Shown: one piece after another, positions 45,461 to 53,034 of the stretch
How the letters are laid out: each line of letters begins with the position of its first letter
Position numbering within the stretch: the first letter of the stretch is position 1
Program-made: the position numbers and the translations under genes
The notes under the pieces: model-generated
What the model saw: the letters and a program-made list of their open reading frames with translations, nothing else
Told to the model about the DNA's origin: nothing
Databases searched by the model: none
DNA from: Flavobacterium agricola
Lineage (GTDB): Bacteria; Bacteroidota; Bacteroidia; Flavobacteriales; Flavobacteriaceae
DNA: 64,000 bases
Direction of reading: 5' to 3'
NCBI RefSeq assembly: GCF_025919725.1
Contig: NZ_CP081495.1
Coordinates: forward strand, 1,860,001 to 1,924,000

Positions 45461-46147
45461 TTACAATAATATTACGGTTATTTTTTTTAAGAGCTAATCG
45501 GTATTCGGCTAAAATTACTTTAACATCGTCACTCATTTCGTTATGCAAATCTGCTGCCGAAATGGTATTATATCCTTCTTTATAAGATGATTTTCCGTCT
45601 TTTTTGTTGTAGCCTTTACGCCGCGTAAATTTAAGTCTTTATCTATAATAAAAACGTTTGGGGTAAAATAATGTTCGTTTAAATCACCTACCAATTCTAA
45701 TTCATTATAATAAGCAGCAATTTCTGCAGGAGGTGCAAAAACAAAAAACCAACGGTATAAATCAGACATCGGATTTAATTCTTTTAAAAGTTGTGCTGCA
45801 TCTGCTTCAGTACCTTCTGGTAAAACATAAACCAACTGAAAATCATTAAAATCACGATTTTTGTTGTATATTTTTTGTAGAAGATTAAATGAGTTACCTT
45901 TTTCTTTTAGTAAATCATATCCAGGAAAACCAAGAATAGTAATTTTTTCTGAAAGAGAAATCGTATCACCTGAAAGGGATTTCCAGGCTGGAATATTAGG
46001 AATTTGTTCTGTAACTACAGGTAATTTGGTAAATCCGTTTTTACCAGATGCAAAAAAAACATAAAAAAGCAAAGGCAAGCAAAATAAAAAAAGACATACC
46101 GTTAACTTAATAACTTTGCTTTTTTTAGATTCTGGAAAGGCATTCAT
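45453..46147 (-). CDS. Thioredoxin-like membrane-anchored protein of the oxidase cluster (single frameshift)
   Basis: The protein starts with a membrane anchor (VIKLTVCLFLFCLPLLFYVFFA) and continues as a thioredoxin-like domain (ITILGFPGYDLLKEKGNSF, FQLVYVLPEGTEAD, TPNVFIIDKDLNLRG) without a CxxC or CxxxC motif. The frame is lost after LNLRG: one base is missing between 45620 and 45621 (an expected CCC is CC). Restoring it gives RKGYNKKDGKSSYKEGYN and an end at 45453, with 231 residues. The stop overlaps the SCO start. It looks like a degenerate SCO paralogue, probably an assembly partner of SCO or oxidase. I know no name for it. Confidence 0.7.
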
Positions 46148-46179
46148 AGGAACTGATTTTTAATACTATACAAAAATAG

Positions 46180-46208
46180 AAAAAGGCGGTTAGAAAACCG
46201 CCTTTTTT
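46180..46208 (-). terminator. Terminator after the cytochrome oxidase subunit IV gene
   Basis: AAAAAGGCGGTT-AGAA-AACCGCCTTTTTT separates the ctaB-oxidase operon from the downstream thioredoxin-like/SCO genes. Confidence 0.9.
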
Positions 46209-46225
46209 ATGATAATATATAGTTT

Positions 46226-46576
46226 TTAGAAAATCCAAAGATATTGTTGATCTCTAAATACGTTATGTACATAATCTCCTTCTACCAATAAGATAAAAAC
46301 AAGATACGCAATTAAGAATGCTAATGTACCAACAATGGTCCAACGTAAACTTGCCTTTTCACCTTCTAAGTGCATGAAAGCCCACATAATGTAATATGCT
46401 TTCCAAATAGTTAAAATAATGAAAATCCAGTTTAACAAGTTCATATATAAGAACTTTGTTTTATATAATGAATCGGGTTTGTAAATCCCTAAAACTACTT
46501 CAATGATTGTAAGTACTGATAGGATAATAAATACATTCCAAATTCTTTTTGTACTATTCTCTGAATGTGCAGCCAT
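46226..46576 (-). CDS. Cytochrome c oxidase subunit IV (CoxIV/CyoD-like)
   Basis: A 116-residue membrane protein with three hydrophobic helices (IWNVFIILSVLTIIEVVLGIY, LLNWIFIILTIWKAYYIMWAFMH, WTIVGTLAFLIAYLVFILL). WAFMHLEGEKASLRW is typical of prokaryotic subunit IV. It is the last gene of the ctaB-subunit III-subunit III-subunit IV operon. Confidence 0.88.
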   Translation of the reverse strand: MAAHSENSTKRIWNVFIILSVLTIIEVVLGIYKPDSLYKTKFLYMNLLNWIFIILTIWKAYYIMWAFMHLEGEKASLRWTIVGTLAFLIAYLVFILLVEGDYVHNVFRDQQYLWIF

Positions 46577-46603
46577 AATAAAATCTTTAATTGAAATAAT
46601 AAA

Positions 46604-47569
46604 TTATACTAAGTAGAAGAATGTGAAAACGAATACCCACACTAAATCTACAAAGTGCCAATATAAACCAACTTTTTCTACCATTTCATAATTACGTCTT
46701 CTTTCATAAGTACCTAAAAGTACATTGAAGAAAACAATAATATTTAAAATAATTCCTACTGAAACGTGGAAACCGTGGAAACCAGTAATAAAGAAGAAAA
46801 AGTTACCAAAGTTTTTATGACCGTATTCATTACGTATTAAGCTTGCTCCTTCAACAACCATGTTTGCATCTTTAATACGCTGTAAAGATTCTTCACGATT
46901 TAAAATAACTTTTTTCTGATCTACAACTTGTTCAGTACGGATCAAGATATTTGGATTAGCTTCAAATCCTTTTACTACTTCTTCTAAAGAATATGTAGGT
47001 ACTTTTGCAGTGTTTGTAAACCAAACGCCTTCGTTACGTCCTTTTTCAACTCTTTCATGAGGAATTGTAGCAGCAAAATCTCCTAAAGCAACACGTTCAC
47101 CATCTGTATTCACAAACTGAATGATAGAACCACCTTTTGTTTCTAAAGCACCGTAAGTACCTTGAATAAAGTTTTTCCATTCCCAAGCTTGAGAACCAAC
47201 GAAAACTAAACCTCCAATAATTGTTAACAACATGTAGAAGGCAACTTTAGTTTGTTGCATTTTTTTACCTGCATCTACAGCTAAAACCATAGTTACAGAA
47301 GAGAAAATTAAAATAAATGTCATCAATGCAACATAGTACATTGGTGCATCTACTCCGTGTAAAAAAGGAAAGTGATTAAACACCTCATCGGCTATAGGCC
47401 ATGATCCTATGAATTTAAATCTAGCAAACCCATAAGCAGCGAGAAAGCCAGCAAATGTTAAGGAATCAGATAAGATGAAAAACCACATCATTAATTTACC
47501 ATAACTTGCTCCAAGTGGTTGAACACCTTCTCCACCACCCCAGTGTGTTTCGTTAGCTATTGCTCCCAT
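46604..47569 (-). CDS. Cytochrome c oxidase subunit III, long form with inserted domain
   Basis: A 321-residue haem-copper oxidase subunit III. The subunit III helices are at both ends (LMMWFFILSDSLTFAGFLAAY, TFILIFSSVTMVLAVDAGKK, and FFFFITGFHGFHVSVGIILN then LYWHFVDLVWVFVFTFFYLV). Between helices lies a hydrophilic insert of about 100 residues (roughly 140-240), a form common in Bacteroidota, probably facing the periplasm. The HGFHV and WHFVD motifs are conserved in this subunit. It lies 42 bases after a second, shorter subunit III gene. Confidence 0.88.
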   Translation of the reverse strand: MGAIANETHWGGGEGVQPLGASYGKLMMWFFILSDSLTFAGFLAAYGFARFKFIGSWPIADEVFNHFPFLHGVDAPMYYVALMTFILIFSSVTMVLAVDAGKKMQQTKVAFYMLLTIIGGLVFVGSQAWEWKNFIQGTYGALETKGGSIIQFVNTDGERVALGDFAATIPHERVEKGRNEGVWFTNTAKVPTYSLEEVVKGFEANPNILIRTEQVVDQKKVILNREESLQRIKDANMVVEGASLIRNEYGHKNFGNFFFFITGFHGFHVSVGIILNIIVFFNVLLGTYERRRNYEMVEKVGLYWHFVDLVWVFVFTFFYLV

Positions 47570-47611
47570 TATTAATTTATTAGTTAAAAGTTTTCAAATT
47601 TACGTTTTTTT

Positions 47612-48187
47612 TTAATTATAGAAAGAGAAAAATAAAAACAAATACAGCCACAACACACCTAAAAAGTGCCAAAACGTTGCAGACAACTCAATTCCAACAG
47701 GTTGAGCGGCCGTGTACTTTTGTTTAGAGTTATTATAAATAACAATCAACAATGACACAATCCCTCCAACAAGGTGGGCTAAGTGCACAATAATTACAAT
47801 ATACAAAAAGGAAGTAGTAATTGTACTTTCTGTACCTGTAAAATATAATCCTGAATCTATAACTTGTCCAAATCCTACAAATTGTAAGATTATAAATACA
47901 ATTGCTAACAACAAAGTAAGCCAAAGCATTGAACTTGCTTTTTTAGGATTACTGTGTTTTACGCTTTTTACAGCAAAATGAAAGGTAAAACTACTTAATA
48001 TTATAACAATTGTACTAAATAAAAAAGCCGAAGGCATTTGAAAATCATCTAGCCAATCGGGTCTAGATTTACTAATTACGTAAGCACTAGTAAAACCAGC
48101 AAACATCATTACTATACTAATCATACCAAACCACAGCAACATTTTGTATGATTTGGCTTTTTTATCGTATTCTTCTTGATTAATCAT
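47612..48187 (-). CDS. Cytochrome c oxidase subunit III, short form
   Basis: A 191-residue subunit III-type protein with five hydrophobic helices, which matches the CyoC/CoxC short type. Signatures include WFGMISIVMMFAGFTSAYVIS at the first helix, HLAHLVGGIVSL and the C-terminal ATFWHFLGVLWLYLFLFF. Its start is one base after the ctaB stop. Having two subunit III-type genes in tandem is a known feature of Bacteroidota caa3-type operons. Confidence 0.87.
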   Translation of the reverse strand: MINQEEYDKKAKSYKMLLWFGMISIVMMFAGFTSAYVISKSRPDWLDDFQMPSAFLFSTIVIILSSFTFHFAVKSVKHSNPKKASSMLWLTLLLAIVFIILQFVGFGQVIDSGLYFTGTESTITTSFLYIVIIVHLAHLVGGIVSLLIVIYNNSKQKYTAAQPVGIELSATFWHFLGVLWLYLFLFFSFYN

Positions 48188-48188
48188 T

Positions 48189-49091
48189 TTATCTTAAAAA
48201 TTTATCTACAACATACACAATTTGCAATAAAGAAATGTAAGATACGCTCACTAACATTAAAGATCTTGCGGCTTTAGTTGACATTTCTTTATACAATCTC
48301 ATAGCATAATAAAGCATCCACAAACCAAGTGCAACAACAATAACTGCAGCAGTAAAACTAAGCTTTAAAGTTCCGGTAATACCAAACGCAGGAATTACAG
48401 AAGCAATAATTAACCAAATAGTATATAAAATAGTTTGTAATGCAGTTTTTTTATCTCTTTTACCTGTTGGTAACATATAAAAACCTGCTTTACTATAATC
48501 GTCATATAAAAACCAACCAATTGCCCAAAAATGCGGAAATTGCCAGAAAAATTGAATTAAAAATAAAGTTCCTGCTTCAATACCAAATTGATTGGTAGCA
48601 GCAACCCATCCTAACATAAATGGAATAGCTCCCGGAAATGCACCAACAAAAACAGATAAAGGGGTTTTTGTTTTTAACGGAGTATAAACACTTACATATA
48701 AAAAAATAGAAATTGCTCCAAACATGGCTGATTTTGGATTAATAGCATATAAAATTGCTAAACCAATCAGTGTTAAAACAGTTCCTAATATGAACGCGGC
48801 TTGCGTTGACATGGCACCAGATGGAATAGGACGCTTTTTGGTTCTATCCATTTTAGCATCTAAATCTTTCTCTATAATCTGATTATAAACATTAGAAGCA
48901 CCAACCATGCAATATCCGCCAATTGCCAATAAAATTAAAGTACTCCATTTAAAAGGAAACTCAGCAGAAACGCCTAATAAATATCCCACAATGGCTGAAA
49001 AAACAACACTTACCGCCAACCCCATTTTTGTGATTGCTTTAAAGTTGTCAAAAACAGATTTTAAGGAAGTTTTTTTATGTAAAGTTTCCAA
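48189..49091 (-). CDS. ctaB: Protohaem IX farnesyltransferase (haem O synthase)
   Basis: A 300-residue UbiA-type prenyltransferase that attaches a farnesyl group to haem B to make haem O for oxidases. The allylic diphosphate site is seen as ASNVYNQIIEKDLDAKMDRT followed by RPIPSG (residues about 65-91). The second loop, YDDYSKAGFYMLPTG, carries further Asp residues. Nine or so hydrophobic helices are visible. It is the first gene of the oxidase operon and has a consensus promoter 34 bases upstream of its start. Confidence 0.94.
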   Translation of the reverse strand: METLHKKTSLKSVFDNFKAITKMGLAVSVVFSAIVGYLLGVSAEFPFKWSTLILLAIGGYCMVGASNVYNQIIEKDLDAKMDRTKKRPIPSGAMSTQAAFILGTVLTLIGLAILYAINPKSAMFGAISIFLYVSVYTPLKTKTPLSVFVGAFPGAIPFMLGWVAATNQFGIEAGTLFLIQFFWQFPHFWAIGWFLYDDYSKAGFYMLPTGKRDKKTALQTILYTIWLIIASVIPAFGITGTLKLSFTAAVIVVALGLWMLYYAMRLYKEMSTKAARSLMLVSVSYISLLQIVYVVDKFLR

Positions 49092-49124
49092 ATTAACTTT
49101 TGTTTACAGATTACTAATTATTGG

Positions 49125-49156
49125 CAAATATACTTCTAAAATACATTTAAGTCCAA
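49125..49156 (-). promoter_or_regulatory. Promoter of the ctaB-cytochrome oxidase operon
   Basis: On the minus strand TTG (49156-49154), 21 bases, then TATATTTG (49132-49125), a close Bacteroidota match. The rest of the gap (49157-49296) shows no gene. Confidence 0.72.
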
Positions 49157-49296
49157 TTAAAATCTGCATTTTTAGCGATTGAATTTGCTAAAGTTATATT
49201 AAATGTTGCTTTTAAATTAAAAAGTACTTTTTTTAAATAGAAAATCTAATATTTACAACGGTAAAATGCCTTGTATACTAAACTAACAAGTTACGA

Positions 49297-51405
49297 TTAA
49301 TAATCTGTATACCAATTAAAAAGATCTGTACGTAAACCAACCTGAAACCAAGTTGTGTTTCCTTTTGGGGTTGACACAGTGCTTTCTAAAGGACTAAAAT
49401 CACGATAAATAACCGAACCAAATAATTTTAAATTTAAACTTGGGTTAACCAAATACCCTGCTTGCAATTCGCCATTAAATAAGTGCGTTTTATTTCCTTG
49501 ACCAATTTTAACATCATTATCTCGATAGCGATTATAATCGTACGATATGTTAATGTTGCTTCCGTAATTTATGGCTGTAGCATCGGTTCCAAAATCAAAT
49601 CCTTTTACACCGTAAACCAATTTTGCATTAGCAAACCAACGCCCTTTGTAATAATTTGCAATGGCAATTACTTCTCTAAAATTGGCCCCCCACAAATGCC
49701 CCATAGATTGGTTGTTTTGTGCGTAATTGGTTATTACGCGGCTGTGCGAATAGGTATAAGGGCGAACGCTGTTATATTCTAACTGCAACATTAAATTTTT
49801 AACCTTAAAAGCATTGTAATATTTGGCACCTATTTGGTAGGCGTATTTATTTTTCCAGCTATTGCTTCCGTTTGTCATATCGCTTAAAGAAAATTCATCT
49901 AAAAACAACTGACCATACATGTTAATCGAATTAGAAAACTTGTACTTTCCTGTTAATCCTAAAGCTGCATTGCCTGTTCTGGATGAAGAGTTAAATTCTA
50001 CCGAACGGTAAAAAATAATTGGGTTAATAAAGTTCATATCAAAACCACGATTGTTTGTGTTTTGCCAAATTACGGTTTCAAACAATCCTAAGTTTAATCG
50101 GTTATTAACATTCCAGCTTAAATAATGATTGGCCATATATTTTGTAGCATATGTTGCATCAACCGTTGCTTCACGACTCGGATCTTTTAACCACATAAAC
50201 GTATTTGTGTATTTAATTTTCCAGAACTTGGTGTTAATTTTAAAATACGGATACGGGCTAGCTACATCAGAAATAATCAATGAGCGATATCCGTCACCAA
50301 TAAAATTACGACCATATCCTAACTGAAAATCAAAAAATTCGCTCGGTGTGTACGTAATATTAGCATGCGCCGAAGGAACATCAAACGCATCTGTTTTAAA
50401 TCGTTTAGCAATACCAATTCCGGGAATAATTGCTGGGTTACCACCATCTGGTCGAATACTTTCGGCATATTGCGTTACATAATCTGCATATCGCGCCTGC
50501 GATTCAAAAACAGTGGTAGTAAACGAAACTTGTTTACCTAATTGCCCAGAAACTTTAAACAAACGGGTATTGGTGTAGGTATAATCCTGATCAGAATTTA
50601 CATCTTTTCCTAATCGTAAATCAACAGAAAAATCAATCAAAAACCAATAATTATTGCCTTTAACCGCAACAAGATTTTCGTTAAATATTTTACGGCCCAA
50701 CCAGCTGTACTTATTTAGTTTTATTTCGTTGTAACGTTTTTCAAAGTCATAATATTTTGCTACATCTTTATACAAAAAAGGTTTGGATGCGGTATGAAAG
50801 TTTGCTCCAACTTGGTTAACCATGGGGTCAAATTCATTATAATACAAATGCGTAAAAGGAATATCTAAATCACTCGTAAAAATTTCGTTGTTGTACTTTT
50901 GTGTTTTTATAGACTCAACTTCGTTTAACCCCTTATTTCCGTTAGCAAAAGAAACACTGCTTTCGCTGGTTTGCCCCAACAAATTAGCTTGCGTATCATG
51001 ATTAGAAACCGATTGCAACGGAATATTGATACGCAACGAATAACGAAATGTTTTTTTTACGCCATTTACTTCGTAAGGTTTTACGGTAGGTAACGCGTTA
51101 ATAACTTGCTGCGTTGCTTCGCGCAGTTCATTAGTTTCTGCATCAATATATGTGCTGTTAAACTTTCCTAACGTATCAATTTGTACTAAAGCATAAATTG
51201 TACCTCTATAATTACTTACAACTTCTTTTTCAGGCACTTTAAAATTGTGAAAAATAAAATTTTGCATGGTATTGTAAAAACAAGCTTCTGTTGGCGTACT
51301 TTCGCAAGATGGAAAAAGCGGAACTTGTTGTTTATAGCTTTGTTGGGCAAACAATACCGAGGTTAGTAAGGTGGTTAGTAGGACAATTAAGCTTTTAGTA
51401 TTCAT
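49297..51405 (-). CDS. remB: Gliding motility protein RemB-like outer membrane protein with TonB-C-like N-terminal domain
   Basis: A 702-residue exported protein: a signal peptide (SLIVLLTTLLTSVLFAQ), then at residues about 28-130 a TonB C-terminal-like domain (VPLFPSCESTPTEACF, FKVPEKEV, GTIYALVQIDTLGKF, LPTVKPYEVNGVKKTF). A long region rich in alternating aromatic strands follows, as in Wzi/capsule-assembly-type beta-barrels, ending RTDLFNWYTDY. This architecture is that of RemB, needed for wild-type gliding of Flavobacterium johnsoniae. The barrel has 16-18 candidate strands by eye. The exact role is not established. The gene stands between ctaB and deoC. Confidence 0.72.
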   Translation of the reverse strand: MNTKSLIVLLTTLLTSVLFAQQSYKQQVPLFPSCESTPTEACFYNTMQNFIFHNFKVPEKEVVSNYRGTIYALVQIDTLGKFNSTYIDAETNELREATQQVINALPTVKPYEVNGVKKTFRYSLRINIPLQSVSNHDTQANLLGQTSESSVSFANGNKGLNEVESIKTQKYNNEIFTSDLDIPFTHLYYNEFDPMVNQVGANFHTASKPFLYKDVAKYYDFEKRYNEIKLNKYSWLGRKIFNENLVAVKGNNYWFLIDFSVDLRLGKDVNSDQDYTYTNTRLFKVSGQLGKQVSFTTTVFESQARYADYVTQYAESIRPDGGNPAIIPGIGIAKRFKTDAFDVPSAHANITYTPSEFFDFQLGYGRNFIGDGYRSLIISDVASPYPYFKINTKFWKIKYTNTFMWLKDPSREATVDATYATKYMANHYLSWNVNNRLNLGLFETVIWQNTNNRGFDMNFINPIIFYRSVEFNSSSRTGNAALGLTGKYKFSNSINMYGQLFLDEFSLSDMTNGSNSWKNKYAYQIGAKYYNAFKVKNLMLQLEYNSVRPYTYSHSRVITNYAQNNQSMGHLWGANFREVIAIANYYKGRWFANAKLVYGVKGFDFGTDATAINYGSNINISYDYNRYRDNDVKIGQGNKTHLFNGELQAGYLVNPSLNLKLFGSVIYRDFSPLESTVSTPKGNTTWFQVGLRTDLFNWYTDY

Positions 51406-51426
51406 ATTTAGTTTTTGGTTTTTCTT

Positions 51427-52170
51427 TTAATAATCTGACGTGCTTTCGTAGCCGTTTACAATTGCATCTGCGGATGATGTACCAATGCGTTTTACACCCA
51501 ATTGAATAAATTGTAAAGCTTCGTCTGTATTTCGCACACCTCCAGAAGCTTTTACCGGTAATGGTGATGCATTTTCTAGCATTAATGTTATTCCTTCTCG
51601 CGTAGCACCATTTGCAACCCCAGGTTCTGTTTTATAAAACCCAGTAGATGATTTAACAAATACCTTTTCGTAAAACTTTTCATCAAAATGTTTCATTACT
51701 ACATTTTTAATTAAAGCCGAAAGCTGCGCTATTTGAATGGGTGTTAATGCAGCAGTTTCTATAATCCATTTTACAACTTTATTATTATCTAATCCTAACT
51801 TAGTTGCCAAATAAACTTGTTCTTTTACATAATCAATTTGCTGATTTTTAAAAGCAGTATAATCAATCACGTAATCTAACTCATCAACGCCATTATTAAT
51901 AGCTTGTTGTGCTTCATCTAACTTTTCTTGTGTCGAATTTGTACCTTCCGGAAAAGAAATAACCGTTCCAACCACCACCGGCGATTTTTTCGCTGTTATT
52001 TCAGCTTTAGCTAAAGCAACAAATTCTGGTCTAATCATAACACATTTATACCCACCTTTTATTGTATCTAAAATAAAATTGTGTACAACTTGTTTATGCG
52101 TTACCTCATCAACCTCAGCTTGGCCAGAAGTTTTAAGGTATGTCGAATCTAAATATTGTTTTATGTCCAT
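51427..52170 (-). CDS. deoC: Deoxyribose-phosphate aldolase
   Basis: A 247-residue class I aldolase that splits 2-deoxyribose 5-phosphate into acetaldehyde and glyceraldehyde 3-phosphate. The Schiff-base Lys173 is in FVKSSTGF, the proton-relay Lys207 in VKASGGVRN, and the acidic Asp99 in DELDYVIDY. The substrate-site Cys lies in YKCVMIRPEF instead of the more common VCVNP, a variation I have seen in Bacteroidota. It is 21 bases upstream of remB and the two may share a message. Confidence 0.92.
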   Translation of the reverse strand: MDIKQYLDSTYLKTSGQAEVDEVTHKQVVHNFILDTIKGGYKCVMIRPEFVALAKAEITAKKSPVVVGTVISFPEGTNSTQEKLDEAQQAINNGVDELDYVIDYTAFKNQQIDYVKEQVYLATKLGLDNNKVVKWIIETAALTPIQIAQLSALIKNVVMKHFDEKFYEKVFVKSSTGFYKTEPGVANGATREGITLMLENASPLPVKASGGVRNTDEALQFIQLGVKRIGTSSADAIVNGYESTSDY

Positions 52171-52184
52171 AAGTATAAAAATAC

Positions 52185-52216
52185 AAAAATCCCAATTGAG
52201 AAATTGGGATTTTTTA
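52185..52216 (-). terminator. Terminator after vanZ
   Basis: The stem AAAAATCCCAATT (52185-52197) pairs with AATTGGGATTTTT around the loop GAGA, ending the gcvH-vanZ transcript on the minus strand. Confidence 0.88.
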
Positions 52217-52230
52217 TAATGTATTAAAAA

Positions 52231-52606
52231 TTAATTGGTTTTAATTTTTATGTATTGTTGGTAAGCAACAAGCGCTAAAACAATTCCTACAGTATTTGCC
52301 AAAACATCATAAACATCGGCAAATCGGCTGGTTGTTAAAGTTGCCTGTAAAAACTCAATAAACACACCTAAACAAAAAGCTGAAATAGCTACTTTACTAT
52401 TTACTTTTTTTAACGATTGTTTATTAGGTTGAAAATAAATCAGCCAAAATAAAACTAAAAAAAAAATAAATACCGGTATGTAGTACTTTATCATAACCTA
52501 AAAAGGGAACCTGTAAATCTGAGATCGATTTTGCAGGCGCTAAGCAACTAACTATTATAGTTAATGTCCACCCTAAAGCTATGAAAAGCTTAAGTTTATG
52601 CACCAA
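52231..52606 (-). CDS. VanZ-family membrane protein (single frameshift)
   Basis: A small membrane protein of 124 residues after repair, with four hydrophobic segments. The N-terminal [17 protein letters not shown] segment (a conserved Asp-Lys-x2-H-x4-Y pattern in VanZ proteins) and a C-terminal [20 protein letters not shown] segment are diagnostic. The frame breaks in a run of ten A (52457-52466); one A fewer joins [14 protein letters not shown]. The start overlaps the gcvH stop by 11 bases. VanZ-family proteins are of uncertain function; some lower teicoplanin susceptibility. The long homopolymer makes a sequencing error likely, but slippage in vivo cannot be excluded. Confidence 0.82.
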
Positions 52607-52976
52607 TAATTTCTTTGTATGCTGCGTCTGATAATAAACCTTCTAATTCCTCAGTATTAGTAAATTTAATTTTAATCATCCAACCTGCACCGTAAGGATC
52701 AGTATTTACAGATTCTGGAGCAGTTTCTAACTCTTCATTAAACTCAACAATTTCTCCTGTTAAAGGTAAAAATAAATCCGAAACGGTTTTAACAGCCTCA
52801 ACTGTTCCAAAAACTTCGTCTTTATCTAATGTTTGATCTAAAGCATCAACTTCAACATAAACAATATCTCCTAATTCTTTCTGAGCAAAATCAGTGATTC
52901 CTACTGTTGCGATATCTCCTTCAATTGATACCCACTCGTGATCTTTTGTGTACTTTAAGTTTGCTGGTATATTCAT
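52596..52976 (-). CDS. gcvH: Glycine cleavage system H protein
   Basis: A 126-residue lipoyl carrier that shuttles the aminomethyl group between the P, T and L proteins. The lipoylated Lys63 is in [12 protein letters not shown]. The N-terminal [14 protein letters not shown] and C-terminal [14 protein letters not shown] segments are canonical. It is 58 bases downstream of sprA's far end in the reverse orientation order (its start precedes the sprA stop on the minus strand), a conserved neighbourhood in Flavobacteriia. Confidence 0.96.
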   Translation of the reverse strand: MNIPANLKYTKDHEWVSIEGDIATVGITDFAQKELGDIVYVEVDALDQTLDKDEVFGTVEAVKTVSDLFLPLTGEIVEFNEELETAPESVNTDPYGAGWMIKIKFTNTEELEGLLSDAAYKEIIGA

Positions 52977-53034
52977 CGTGTTATTATTTTAAGCAAATGT
53001 ATATTTAATATTTATTATTTAAAAATTTTAAGTC

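Noticed and set aside
49268..49292. A CTTGT/ACAAG inverted repeat downstream of remB as a terminator
   Set aside because: The stem is only five bases and no T-run follows; too weak to call.
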